Part shown: positions 1 to 8,770 of the stretch, piece after piece
How the letters are laid out: every line of letters begins with the position of its first letter
Position numbering within the stretch: position 1 is the first letter of the stretch
From: an uncultured Acidimicrobiales bacterium
Lineage (GTDB): Bacteria; Actinomycetota; Acidimicrobiia; Acidimicrobiales; SHLQ01
Assembly: GCA_938038815.1 (NCBI GenBank)
Contig: CALHTF010000045.1
Coordinates: forward strand, 1 to 44,494
Direction of reading: 5' to 3'
DNA length: 44,494 nt
Translations under genes and position numbers: made by a program
Notes under the pieces: generated by a model
Told to the model about the DNA's origin: nothing
Databases searched by the model: none
What the model saw: only the letters and a program-made list of their open reading frames with translations

Positions 1-2
1 AC

Positions 3-413
3 ATGAACCAGCAGCTGCCGCCGCTGCGACGGCTCAACACGTGGTGGAGCGAGGACCTCACCGCAGCGCTCGACCCATTGACCACCAACGAGGTGGTGTG
101 GGACTTTCTGCCGCTGTTCTACCGGCGGGCCTGGATCGGCGAGAAGCCACGGATACCGGGCCTCTACCCCAACCGGCCACCTACCCGGCCGAGTCGAGTC
201 ATCGAGGTGAAAATGCAAACCGCCAAGGGCCTGGCAATCCGCAACGATGCGCCCGACGCCCGAGGCGAAGTGGCAGCCTATGTGGTGGAGCACGGACTCA
301 CCACCATCGAGGGACTCGAAGGGCTGAACCACTCGCAGGGGTTCGAGTTTGTACGCCGCGCCTGCTTCGTGAAAGACACGTATTCGACCGCCGTTTTTCG
401 AAAAAAGACCTGA
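3..413 (+). CDS. Unrecognised protein, possibly 5'-truncated
   Basis: Product of 136 residues if it starts at the ATG at base 3. Only two bases precede that ATG, so the true start may lie outside the window. The protein is soluble-looking, with no signal peptide, membrane segment or motif I recognise. It is rich in Trp, Arg and Pro in its first 70 residues and ends in a basic tail (FRKKT). It ends 165 bp before the ABC-importer receptor gene on the same strand. I assign no function. The main evidence that it is coding is an uninterrupted frame with codon use like its neighbours. Confidence 0.5.
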   Translation: MNQQLPPLRRLNTWWSEDLTAALDPLTTNEVVWDFLPLFYRRAWIGEKPRIPGLYPNRPPTRPSRVIEVKMQTAKGLAIRNDAPDARGEVAAYVVEHGLTTIEGLEGLNHSQGFEFVRRACFVKDTYSTAVFRKKT

Positions 414-415
414 AG

Positions 416-430
416 TTCACCGGCGGTGAA
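416..430. promoter_or_regulatory. Inverted repeat in the 5' flank of the ABC importer operon
   Basis: TTCACC-GGC-GGTGAA is a perfect 6+6 inverted repeat just after the first gene's stop. No T-run follows, so it is either a weak terminator hairpin or an operator for the importer operon. The rest of the 165-bp gap holds a possible -35 (TTGACG at 500-505) but no convincing -10. Confidence 0.25.
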
Positions 431-578
431 GTGACAATAACGTGACGATTTATGTCGAATCCCCTGTTGGCGTGCGAGTTTCGGTTGGTCGGCTTGCACT
501 TGACGATTCAGCAGGCCAACCTTGTGGTTCACTGCAACTAGCTGTGAACTACGTCACACGCCGTGTATGGAGGGTTTT

Positions 579-2348
579 GTGTCAGTAACCAGAGGGACCA
601 AGTCGATGATGTTGAAAATGCTCACCATCATCGCTGCATTTGCAATTTTCGCAACCGCTTGCGGTGGAAGCGACGGCGGTACGACGACCGAAGAGTCGCC
701 CGATACCACCGAAGAGGCGATGGAAGACACCGACGCCGATCCTGAGCCAGAGGAAAGCTCGGATACCACCGAGCCCGAGTCGGACGCCATCGTCACCGAA
801 GCTGAGGACGACAGCGACCTCGAAGTTGTTGTCGGCGGCGTCGCCCGCATCGGCCTCGAGGCTGAGGTGGACGGCCTCAACCCGACCGGTTCTGCCCTTT
901 CGGCCCCGGGTATGTACATGGCATCACAGGTGTTCGACAACCTGGTTCGAGCCGACACCAACAATCAACCCGTACCATTCCTCGCAGAGTCCTTCACCCC
1001 CAACGACGACTTCACGTCCTGGGAAATGAAGCTCCGTGAAGGCATTACCTTCCACGACGGAACTCCGCTCAACAGCGAAGCTATTCGGGCCAACTTCGAA
1101 GTGGTTATCGCCGACCCGCTCGTCGGACTCGCCGTAGCTCCGTTCTTCCCGCCGGTTGACGAAGGTGCGCTCGAAATCGTCGATGACCTCACCGTGCGCT
1201 ACAACCTGGTCGACAGCAACGCGAACTTCCCGACCTCTTTCTACGGGCAGCTTGGCATGGTGGCATCACCTACCTGGCTCGCCGCCGCCGCCGAGGACCC
1301 GACCCTCAACCAGGCGCCGGTCGGCACCGGCCCGTTCGTGTTTGAGAGCCGTTCAGAAGACTCGGTTACCCGCTTCGTGCGGAACGACAACTGGTGGAAC
1401 GGTTCAGCCAACCTCGACGCAATCGAGTTTGTCCCAGTGACCGACCCCGACGTGCGGAGCAACCTTCTTCTCGAAGGCGAACTCAACATGCTGCAAACCA
1501 CCAACGCCGCATCGATTGAGATTCTGGCTGAAGACGAGTCGATCCAGAACATCCTCGACGACACCGGTGAAGAGTCGTTCGCCATGCTGAACACCTCACA
1601 GCCGCCGTTCGACGACATCCGGGCCCGTCAGGCACTTACGTGGGCAACCCCCCGCGACAACTACAACACGCTGATCGGTCTTGGCATCCAACGCCCAGCC
1701 GACCAGATGTTCACGCCGGACAGCCCGTACTACAACCCTGACGTGGTCCAGGAAGCCGACGATCCAGACCGCGCTGTTGAAATGGCCGCTGAATACTGTG
1801 GCGCAGTACCTGACTCGTGCACCGACGGCAAGATCAACATGGAACTGCAGTGGTCGGGTCCATCGGTGGTCCAGACCCGTATTGCTGAACTCCTCGACGA
1901 AGGCTGGAGCGTTGCGTTCAACGTTGAGTTCCAGGAAGTCCCACAGGATCAGCACATTCAGGAGACCGCATTCGGTCTCTACAACGCGGTTACCTGGCGT
2001 CAGTTCGGTGCGATCAACCCAGGCGACGACTGGGTATGGCTCTTGTGCCGGACCGCTGGTGGTATTTCGCTAAACTGGCCGCAGGTCTGTGACGAAGAGC
2101 GTGACGAGCTGTTGCTGGCGGCCCAGGCCACCACCGATGAGGCCGAGCGCGCCGCTATCTTCCAAGAGCTCGTAGCGAAGATCAACCAGGACTACACCTA
2201 CGTGTTCTTCTTCCACACGCTGTGGGACATTGCCTTGGCACAAAGTGTGAAGGGCGTTTGCAACGACGTGGCGCCCGATGGCACCACCGTGTTGAAGTGC
2301 AACACCAATGGCCGAACCTGGATGGCTGGCGCATTCCTTTCGGAGTAA
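579..2348 (+). CDS. ABC transporter substrate-binding lipoprotein, family 5 (peptide/nickel type)
   Basis: Extracytoplasmic solute receptor of a Dpp/Opp-type importer, about 589 residues. The N-terminus is a lipoprotein signal: a short basic region, a hydrophobic core, and a lipobox ending FATAC followed by GGS. An acidic Thr/Glu/Asp-rich linker of about 60 residues precedes the SBP_bac_5 fold. Family hallmarks include the conserved stretch around WEMKLREGITFHDGTP and the later GTGPF. I chose the GTG at 579 because a strong GGAGGG lies just upstream (569-574). ATG 567 and ATG 606 remain in frame and possible. It is the first gene of a five-gene operon with two permeases and two ATPases. Sequence alone does not settle the substrate: peptides are the default, but glycosides or nickel are possible. 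Confidence 0.9.
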   Translation: MSVTRGTKSMMLKMLTIIAAFAIFATACGGSDGGTTTEESPDTTEEAMEDTDADPEPEESSDTTEPESDAIVTEAEDDSDLEVVVGGVARIGLEAEVDGLNPTGSALSAPGMYMASQVFDNLVRADTNNQPVPFLAESFTPNDDFTSWEMKLREGITFHDGTPLNSEAIRANFEVVIADPLVGLAVAPFFPPVDEGALEIVDDLTVRYNLVDSNANFPTSFYGQLGMVASPTWLAAAAEDPTLNQAPVGTGPFVFESRSEDSVTRFVRNDNWWNGSANLDAIEFVPVTDPDVRSNLLLEGELNMLQTTNAASIEILAEDESIQNILDDTGEESFAMLNTSQPPFDDIRARQALTWATPRDNYNTLIGLGIQRPADQMFTPDSPYYNPDVVQEADDPDRAVEMAAEYCGAVPDSCTDGKINMELQWSGPSVVQTRIAELLDEGWSVAFNVEFQEVPQDQHIQETAFGLYNAVTWRQFGAINPGDDWVWLLCRTAGGISLNWPQVCDEERDELLLAAQATTDEAERAAIFQELVAKINQDYTYVFFFHTLWDIALAQSVKGVCNDVAPDGTTVLKCNTNGRTWMAGAFLSE

Positions 2349-2398
2349 CCGCAGACCATCAAGTAATTCACGACGAATAAGAGGGGAACGTCGAGCAG

Positions 2399-3370
2399 GT
2401 GCGTTATTGGCTTCAAAGGTTGGCGATGATGATCGCCCTACTAGTGGCGGTCAGCATGCTGACCTTTGGGGCCATGAGCCTGCTCGGCGACCCCTTGTTC
2501 AATATTCTGGGACCGGTCGCCGGCGACACGGAAAACCCGGAAAACCTCGCCAAGATCAATGCGGCGAAAGAGCAGTACTACCTCGACAAACCGCTCCCTG
2601 AGCGGTACGTCAGGTGGGCCGGCGACTTCCTCACCGGAGATTTCGGTGTGCAGTTCTCGACCGACGGCCAGCCGCCGGTCGCCAACCTGATCAAAGAGCG
2701 ATTGCCCCGAACCTTACGGTTGATGGTGATGGCCCAGATCTTGGCTGTGGCGATCGCGATTCCGTGGGGCGTATTGGCGGCCTCACGGGCTAACAAACCC
2801 TCGGACCGAATATCGACCTTCACCGCCTTCTTGTTCGTGTCGCTCCCGAACTTCGCGCTCGCGGTGATTCTTTTCTACGTGTTTGCGCTGAAACTCGACT
2901 GGTTGCCCGACACGTATAACGCGACCGATCCGTTCTTCGGGTTCACCCACAAGCATCGCTTTACTCAGCTGTTGTTGCCAGCGTTCACCCTCGCCCTGCC
3001 TACGGCGTCGGTGTATCAGCGCCTGCTTCGCACCGACCTCATCACCACCTTGCAAGAAGATTTCATCTTGATGGCCCGGGCCAAGGGCGAGAGCCGCCGC
3101 AAGGTGCTGTACGGCCACGCGCTGCGGCCCAGCCTCTTCTCGGTCGTAACCATCTTTGGTATCAACGCCGGAGCCTTGATCGGCGGTGCTCTGGTTGTGG
3201 AAATTTACTTCCGCATCCCCGGGGTCGGCACCGCGATCGTTGAAGCGGTTCTGCGTGAAGACTTCCCGGTTGTGTTGGCGCTGGTCATGATCATCGCCAC
3301 CGGCTTCGTCGTCCTGAACTTCTTGGTCGACATCTTGTATACCTTTATCGACCCGAGGGTCCGACGATGA
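2399..3370 (+). CDS. ABC transporter permease, DppB/OppB type
   Basis: Inner-membrane channel subunit of the importer, 323 residues. It begins with a membrane segment (about residues 9-30), then a periplasmic loop, then five further helices. The EAA-like coupling loop that docks on the ATPases is visible as RAKGESRRKVLYGHALRPS, near residues 223-241. The GTG start at 2399 is preceded by GAGGGG (2381-2386). The gene's stop overlaps the next start in the sequence ATGA, which points to translational coupling with the partner permease. Length and helix pattern are normal for the DppB family. Confidence 0.92.
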   Translation: MRYWLQRLAMMIALLVAVSMLTFGAMSLLGDPLFNILGPVAGDTENPENLAKINAAKEQYYLDKPLPERYVRWAGDFLTGDFGVQFSTDGQPPVANLIKERLPRTLRLMVMAQILAVAIAIPWGVLAASRANKPSDRISTFTAFLFVSLPNFALAVILFYVFALKLDWLPDTYNATDPFFGFTHKHRFTQLLLPAFTLALPTASVYQRLLRTDLITTLQEDFILMARAKGESRRKVLYGHALRPSLFSVVTIFGINAGALIGGALVVEIYFRIPGVGTAIVEAVLREDFPVVLALVMIIATGFVVLNFLVDILYTFIDPRVRR

Positions 3371-4314
3371 CCGACACCTTGAAACCAACCGACGTCGAGA
3401 TTCTCGATGCCAGCGATCAGGTGCCGGCGGATTCCATCGCCAAAAAGAAGCTCGGAATCGGGTTCTGGCTCGCTATTAGCTGGCTGGTGTTCATAGTGGG
3501 CCTCGCCGTGTTTGCGCCGGTCCTACCGCTGAAGGATCCCGACCAGAACTTTATCCAGACCGAAGAGAAGGAAAACGCCATCACCGGTCGGGTCACCGAG
3601 TCGCCCATCCAGCCGCCCTACGCCCCGTCGGGCGACCACTTGTTCGGCACCGACTCCGATGCTCGCGACGTACTGAGCCGCACTATTTACGGAGCACGAG
3701 TTTCGCTGGTGGTCGGGTTCGCAGCGATTGCGTTTGGCATGCTGATCGGCGGGTCGCTCGGGATGATCGCCGGATTCTTCGGCGGAACGTTCGACAAGGT
3801 GGTGTCGTTCCTTTTCCTGGTGCTGCTGTCGTTCCCGGCGCTGGTGCTGGCGATTCTCATCACCACCCTGGCGGAGAGATCGCTATTCACCATTTCGCTT
3901 ACGTTGGGCATCTTGGCCGTCGCTCCCGTGGGTCGGCTTGCCAGAGCAGCGACCCTGGTGTTCGCCGAGCGTGAATTTGTCGCCGCCTCCCGAACCCTTG
4001 GCGCTAAACCGTCTCGGATCTTGCGCCGCGAAATTCTGCCCAACGTGATGATCCCGATGAGCGCATTGGCGCTGTTGGGCATGGGCGTGTCGATCGTCGC
4101 CGAAGGCGCCTTGGCCTTCCTTGGCCTCTCGGTTGAAAAAGGCAGTACGTGGGGCAAGCTCATCCGAACCGCCGTCAACTCGACGTCGGACCTGGAGAAC
4201 GCTCCCTGGATGGCCTTCACCCCGATCGGCGCACTGTTCCTCACCGTTATGGCGTTGAACTTCGCCGGCGACCGCCTTCGTGACTACTTCGACGTGAAAG
4301 AGCTTTCGATCTAG
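3367..4314 (+). CDS. ABC transporter permease, DppC/OppC type
   Basis: Second membrane subunit, 315 residues, forming a heterodimer with the preceding permease. It has a cytoplasmic N-terminal tail, a first helix at about residues 33-55, a periplasmic region containing the typical HLFGTDSDARDVLSR sequence (family consensus H-x-L-G-T-D-x-x-G-R-D), and then five helices. The ATPase-docking loop reads ASRTLGAKPSRILRREILPN. The start overlaps the upstream stop by four bases, and the stop TAG directly abuts the ATG of the first ATPase gene, so the operon is read as one unit. Confidence 0.92.
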   Translation: MTDTLKPTDVEILDASDQVPADSIAKKKLGIGFWLAISWLVFIVGLAVFAPVLPLKDPDQNFIQTEEKENAITGRVTESPIQPPYAPSGDHLFGTDSDARDVLSRTIYGARVSLVVGFAAIAFGMLIGGSLGMIAGFFGGTFDKVVSFLFLVLLSFPALVLAILITTLAERSLFTISLTLGILAVAPVGRLARAATLVFAEREFVAASRTLGAKPSRILRREILPNVMIPMSALALLGMGVSIVAEGALAFLGLSVEKGSTWGKLIRTAVNSTSDLENAPWMAFTPIGALFLTVMALNFAGDRLRDYFDVKELSI

Positions 4315-5370
4315 ATGTCCGAATCACCACTGCTCGTCGTGGAGGACTACCACGTCGGATTCCGAACCGAAACCGGCCTCGCCAAAGCGGTCGACGGCGT
4401 GTCGTTCACCCTCAACCGGGGCCAAACCCTCGGCATTGTTGGCGAATCGGGCTCGGGTAAGTCGGTGCTCAACCGGGGCTTTATGGGCCTGGTGTCGAGC
4501 TCTCGCATGATCGAGTCCGGCTCGGTCTTGTTCGACGGCCAACAGATCGTGAACCAAGACCGCCAGGATCTTTGGGGTAAGCGCATCGCCATGATCTTCC
4601 AGGATCCCATGACGTCGCTGAACCCGGTGATGAAGGTCGGCAAACAGATCTTCGAACCACTGCGCCGGCACCTCAACATGGACAAGGGCCAGGCCCGCGA
4701 GCGAGCCATCGAGCTCCTCACGTCGGTCGGTATCCCGTCCCCGGCTCAGCGCTTATCGCAATACCCGCACGAACTGTCGGGCGGTATGCGCCAGCGGGTC
4801 ATGATCGCCATTGCCTTGGCGGCCGAACCCGAAATGTTGGTGGCCGACGAACCCACCACTGCGCTCGACGTGACCGTGCAGAAGTACATCCTCGACCTGC
4901 TGCGCGAGTTGCAACAAGAACATGGCATGGCCATGACGCTCATCACCCACGACCTCGGCGTGGCCCGCGGCCGTACCGACGAGGTCATGGTGATGTACGG
5001 CGGTCGCAAACTGGAGCATGCGGCAACCGAAACCCTCTTCGCCGACATGCACCATCCCTACACCGAAGCACTTTTAGCCTCGACCCCGAGCCTCGCTCAC
5101 CCCAAACACACTCGGCTGTTTCCGATTCCGGGCTCTCCACCCGACATCGTCGACCCGCCACCCGGATGCCGGTTCTCGCCTCGGTGTATGTATGCCCAGG
5201 ACCGCTGCACCACCGACAACCCCGAAACAACCAGCCTCACCGACCACGAGTACGCCTGCTTCTACCCGGTCGGGTCCGACGCTGGCGCCGAGGCGCTCAA
5301 GCACAACCAGGACGCCGGACAAACCGCAACCGGACTCAAAATCGGACGAGCCAAGGAAGGCGCCCACTAG
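4315..5370 (+). CDS. ABC transporter ATP-binding protein, DppD/OppD type
   Basis: Cytoplasmic ATPase subunit, 351 residues. Walker A GESGSGKS is at residues 43-50, the signature LSGGM at 154-158 and Walker B LVADEP at 175-180, followed by the D-loop TTALD. The C-terminal oligopeptide-transporter domain contains the Cys-rich [15 protein letters not shown], a pattern that binds an iron-sulfur cluster in some DppD homologues (family knowledge, not shown here). The gene begins immediately after the permease stop and ends directly before the next ATG. No separate promoter is visible. Confidence 0.93.
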   Translation: MSESPLLVVEDYHVGFRTETGLAKAVDGVSFTLNRGQTLGIVGESGSGKSVLNRGFMGLVSSSRMIESGSVLFDGQQIVNQDRQDLWGKRIAMIFQDPMTSLNPVMKVGKQIFEPLRRHLNMDKGQARERAIELLTSVGIPSPAQRLSQYPHELSGGMRQRVMIAIALAAEPEMLVADEPTTALDVTVQKYILDLLRELQQEHGMAMTLITHDLGVARGRTDEVMVMYGGRKLEHAATETLFADMHHPYTEALLASTPSLAHPKHTRLFPIPGSPPDIVDPPPGCRFSPRCMYAQDRCTTDNPETTSLTDHEYACFYPVGSDAGAEALKHNQDAGQTATGLKIGRAKEGAH

Positions 5371-6387
5371 ATGGCCGGATCAGGCAAAGCGCATCTGCGC
5401 AATGCAGACGAAGTCTTGCTCCGGGTAGAAAACCTGGTGAAAGAGTTTCCCGCGGGCGGAGGCAAGGTCGTACACGCAGTGTCCGACGTGAGCTTCGACG
5501 TGGCCGAAGGCGAGACCCTCGGACTGGTCGGCGAGTCGGGTTGTGGAAAATCAACCACCGCCAAGGCCGTTATCCAACTGCCGCCCCCGACCTCGGGTTC
5601 GGTGGTCTTTGACGGCACCGATCTCACCGATCTGTCGGCTGAGGAACTTCGCCAACAGCGCCCACAATTCCAGATGATCTTCCAAGATCCGATCTCCTCG
5701 CTGAACCCGCGCCGCCGGGTGCGCGACATCGTGAGCGAAGGTCTCGAGATCTGGGGTGGAAGCGGCGGCGGTGCCTTTACCGAAGGCCGGGTCGACGAGA
5801 TCATCGAAGCGGTCGGCCTCGATCCGCAAGAAGCTCGTAAGCGCCGCCCTCACGAGTATTCGGGCGGCCAGTGCCAACGAATTTCTGTCGCTCGAGCCCT
5901 GGTGCTCGACCCCAAGGTAATCATCTGCGACGAGCCGGTTTCGGCCCTCGATGTGTCGGTGCAGGCCCAGATCCTCAACATGCTCGAGGACATGAAGGAT
6001 CGCTACGGGCTGACCTTGTTGTTCATCAGCCACGACCTTTCGGTCGTGAAGAACGTGAGCGATCGCGTGGCCGTGATGTACCTGGGCAAGATCTGTGAGA
6101 TCGGCGACGGCGACGAGATTTTCAAGAACCCGGTACATCCGTACACCCGAATCCTGTTATCGGCGGTTCCTGACCCAGCCAACCCGTTCGCCGGTGAATC
6201 TGAAACCTTGGATGGTGAGCTACCGTCACCGATCAACCCGCCCGCGGGTTGCCGATTCCACACCCGTTGCGCCTACGCCCAAGACATCTGCCGCTCCGAG
6301 GAGCCCCAGACCGAACAGGAAGGCGACGGCGACCATTGGGTGGCGTGTCACTTCCCCGTTCGCAACGACGCTCCAGCCGCCGACTAG
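5371..6387 (+). CDS. ABC transporter ATP-binding protein, DppF/OppF type
   Basis: Second ATPase of the importer, 338 residues. Walker A GESGCGKST is at residues 54-62, the signature YSGGQ at 163-167 and Walker B VIICDEP at 183-189. The C-terminal oligo_HPY region carries GCRFHTRCAYAQDIC. It works as a heterodimer with the preceding ATPase and closes the operon. The following 162 bp contain a small imperfect hairpin (about 6452-6480, arms AGGACC/GGTCCT, no T-run) and the start region of the SulP gene. Confidence 0.93.
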   Translation: MAGSGKAHLRNADEVLLRVENLVKEFPAGGGKVVHAVSDVSFDVAEGETLGLVGESGCGKSTTAKAVIQLPPPTSGSVVFDGTDLTDLSAEELRQQRPQFQMIFQDPISSLNPRRRVRDIVSEGLEIWGGSGGGAFTEGRVDEIIEAVGLDPQEARKRRPHEYSGGQCQRISVARALVLDPKVIICDEPVSALDVSVQAQILNMLEDMKDRYGLTLLFISHDLSVVKNVSDRVAVMYLGKICEIGDGDEIFKNPVHPYTRILLSAVPDPANPFAGESETLDGELPSPINPPAGCRFHTRCAYAQDICRSEEPQTEQEGDGDHWVACHFPVRNDAPAAD

Positions 6388-6421
6388 GCCGGCTCCCGAC
6401 CAGCGTTCCACGCGTAATCGC

Positions 6422-6435
6422 TTGACCATGGTCAC
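6422..6435. promoter_or_regulatory. Palindrome upstream of the SulP-cNMP gene, near-match to a CRP/FNR-family site
   Basis: TTGACCATGGTCAC contains the perfect 12-bp palindrome TGACCATGGTCA. It differs from the GTGA-N6-TCAC half-site pattern of CRP/GlxR-type regulators by one base. A TAGACT sequence (6441-6446) just downstream could be the -10 element of the SulP gene. The regulatory role is inferred. Confidence 0.25.
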
Positions 6436-6549
6436 AGCGCTAGACTGACGGGGCACCAGGACCGCGGGGGTCCTTGGCTGCATGAACCGAAACGCGGGCC
6501 GTACCTTGGCGGGAATTTTCACTGCTTTTGACCATGCCTTGGGCAGGTC

Positions 6550-8769
6550 ATGACACCTCAGAGCACACAAGGCCCAATTGCAGCATCGGAGAAAGTAGAT
6601 CGGGTCGACCTCGAAACGATCGCCGAGTCCAACGAGAGTGCCCCAACTCCGCTGGCCAACGACCTCGTCGGTGTCGCCGTCATGACCATGCAGGGTGCGG
6701 GCATGGCGATCTCGATGGCGGCGCTCATCTTCTCGGGCGACCTTTCGTCGGGACTTCCTCGAGCGATCGCCTCCTTTGCGGTGGCGTCGGGTCTCGTAAC
6801 CATCATTATTGGCTTGAGGTCGCGCATCATGCCGGTCGCGCTCATCGTGCAAGACGCGCCGGCAATCGTGCTGGTCGCCGTGGCCGCTCAGCTCATTTCG
6901 GACAGTTCGGCTACCTCGGTTGCGGATGTTTTCGTCCTGCTCGCGGCGACATCGCTGCTGGCCGGCATCGGCATGTGGACGATCGGCCAACTCAAACTCG
7001 GACGTCTGGTGAGGTACTTACCCACCACCGTCATCGGCGCATTCATGGCCGGCACTGGCTGGTTACTGTTGCGAGGCGGAACCGACGTCGCCACCGGTTC
7101 CGCTATTGGGTGGTCCGAGGTGGCCGAGATCGGATTCGGCGGCCTAGCCAAATTCTGGCTACCAGCAATGGCGTTCGGGGTGCTCTTTTGGCTTGTAAGT
7201 AGTTCGGACCGCCTGCCGGCCTCGGCGATCGGCATCTTGGGCATCACAACGACCATCGGGTTTTACGTGGTGACCGTTGTGACCTCATCGGTTTCGAACG
7301 TCGAGGCGCAGGGATGGTTGATTGGGCCATTCCCGAATGCCGATGTGGTTCGGCCGGTATCGCTCTCGGAAGTATCGGGCGCCGACTGGTCGGCCATCGC
7401 TGCGTCAACGCCGGGTATCGCGAGCGTTATCGGCATTACCCTGGTCGCGGTACTGCTGAACCTGACGGGTATCGGGACCGAGTCGACCGAGCGGCTCAAC
7501 GTCGATGACGAACTCAAGCTGATGGGCGCCGCCAGTGTGGTGGCATCGCCGCTTGGCGCCGCGCCCACATTTCATGCGCTGGGTGACACGATGCTTCTGA
7601 ATCGCCTCGGGGTCTCTCGTCGAGCAGGCATCGTGGCCACCGGGGCGGCGATCGTGGTGATGGGGTTTGTGGGCGTGACAGCTATTGGTTACATCCCTCG
7701 ATTCTTGATCGCTGGCCTGCTCATGGGCGTGGGCTTGAGCCTTATTGCTAACTGGGTTCACACATCGATTCGAGCCGTTCGTGGAGTCGAGCAACTCCTC
7801 GGCGGGTTCGTGGTTGTTGCGATCGCTGCGTTTGGGGTGCTGATCGGGATCGGTGTCGGAATCCTGGCAGCGTGCGCCGTGTTCATCTTTCGGTACTCCC
7901 GCATCGACCCCTTCCGACTGACGCGGTCGGGGCGCGAGGTCCGGTCGCGGGTCGACCGGTCCGATAGCGAACGGTCGATCCTGCTCGAACACGGCGACGA
8001 CCTTGAGGTGTACGAGCTACAGGGCTTCCTATTTTTCGGCTCGGTGGCCGCTATCGACGAACGTTTACAAACCAACGACCTGAACGGACCCGATGTTCCG
8101 AGTGCGGTGATCGTCGACTTCAAACATGTCACCGGTGTCGACGTCTCGGCCTATTCGCTCATCGCCAAGAGCGCAAGCAACCTGGGCCATCGCAGCACAA
8201 CCGTGATCTTCTCTGGCGTCGATCAACCTCTCACCGAGGCGCTGGTGTCGACCTCGCCCACCCTCACCGACACCGTCACCTTTTGCGCCGATCTCGACGA
8301 GGCGCTCGAACGTGCTGAGGAAGCGATACTGGCGCACCACGCCCCCGACCGAACGACCGAGCCAGCATCGCTGCCGATCTCGGAAACCTTGCTCGCCGAG
8401 TTCGAGCCCCGCGACTACGAACCCGACACCGTCGTGATGGCCTACAACGGCATCAGCGACGGCATGCTGATCGTTACCGCCGGACAGTTTACGGTCTTTC
8501 AAGTCGATCGTCAGGGTGCACGGCACCGGCTGCGACGCATCAGCCCGGTGACCGTCGTGGGTGAAATCGGAATGATCGAGGGGTCGCGCCGCACCGCCGA
8601 AATCGTCGCCGATAGCGCGTCGAGCGGGTTGTGGCTTTCCGCCGAGCGCTACAACCAGCTACGCGCCGAGCGGCCAGAACTCATCTTCGAACTTCATGAG
8701 TTCCTGCTCGGCGTGCAGGCGGCCAGGGTGGTCGACCTGGGTGAGGCGTTATCGCAATCGATGCGCTGA
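6550..8769 (+). CDS. SulP-type anion transporter with STAS and cyclic-nucleotide-binding domains
   Basis: Membrane transporter of 739 residues with three parts. Residues about 35-450 form a SulP-like multi-helix core. About 475-600 form a STAS domain, with a beta strand followed by the DFKHVTGVDVSAYSL loop typical of anti-sigma-antagonist folds. About 615-739 form a CAP_ED/cNMP-binding domain, with a phosphate-cassette-like GEIGMIEGSRRTAE. The likely substrate is an inorganic anion or dicarboxylate, but the core does not decide it. The ATG at 6550 has only a weak, closely spaced GGGCAGG. It ends one base before the stop of the convergent acyl-CoA synthetase. The fused cNMP domain suggests second-messenger gating. 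Confidence 0.85.
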   Translation: MTPQSTQGPIAASEKVDRVDLETIAESNESAPTPLANDLVGVAVMTMQGAGMAISMAALIFSGDLSSGLPRAIASFAVASGLVTIIIGLRSRIMPVALIVQDAPAIVLVAVAAQLISDSSATSVADVFVLLAATSLLAGIGMWTIGQLKLGRLVRYLPTTVIGAFMAGTGWLLLRGGTDVATGSAIGWSEVAEIGFGGLAKFWLPAMAFGVLFWLVSSSDRLPASAIGILGITTTIGFYVVTVVTSSVSNVEAQGWLIGPFPNADVVRPVSLSEVSGADWSAIAASTPGIASVIGITLVAVLLNLTGIGTESTERLNVDDELKLMGAASVVASPLGAAPTFHALGDTMLLNRLGVSRRAGIVATGAAIVVMGFVGVTAIGYIPRFLIAGLLMGVGLSLIANWVHTSIRAVRGVEQLLGGFVVVAIAAFGVLIGIGVGILAACAVFIFRYSRIDPFRLTRSGREVRSRVDRSDSERSILLEHGDDLEVYELQGFLFFGSVAAIDERLQTNDLNGPDVPSAVIVDFKHVTGVDVSAYSLIAKSASNLGHRSTTVIFSGVDQPLTEALVSTSPTLTDTVTFCADLDEALERAEEAILAHHAPDRTTEPASLPISETLLAEFEPRDYEPDTVVMAYNGISDGMLIVTAGQFTVFQVDRQGARHRLRRISPVTVVGEIGMIEGSRRTAEIVADSASSGLWLSAERYNQLRAERPELIFELHEFLLGVQAARVVDLGEALSQSMR

Positions 8770-8770
8770 C

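Noticed and set aside
500..528. TTGACG (500-505) with TGTGGT 17 bp later as the importer promoter
   Set aside because: The -10 is a poor match. I mention the -35 but do not call a promoter.
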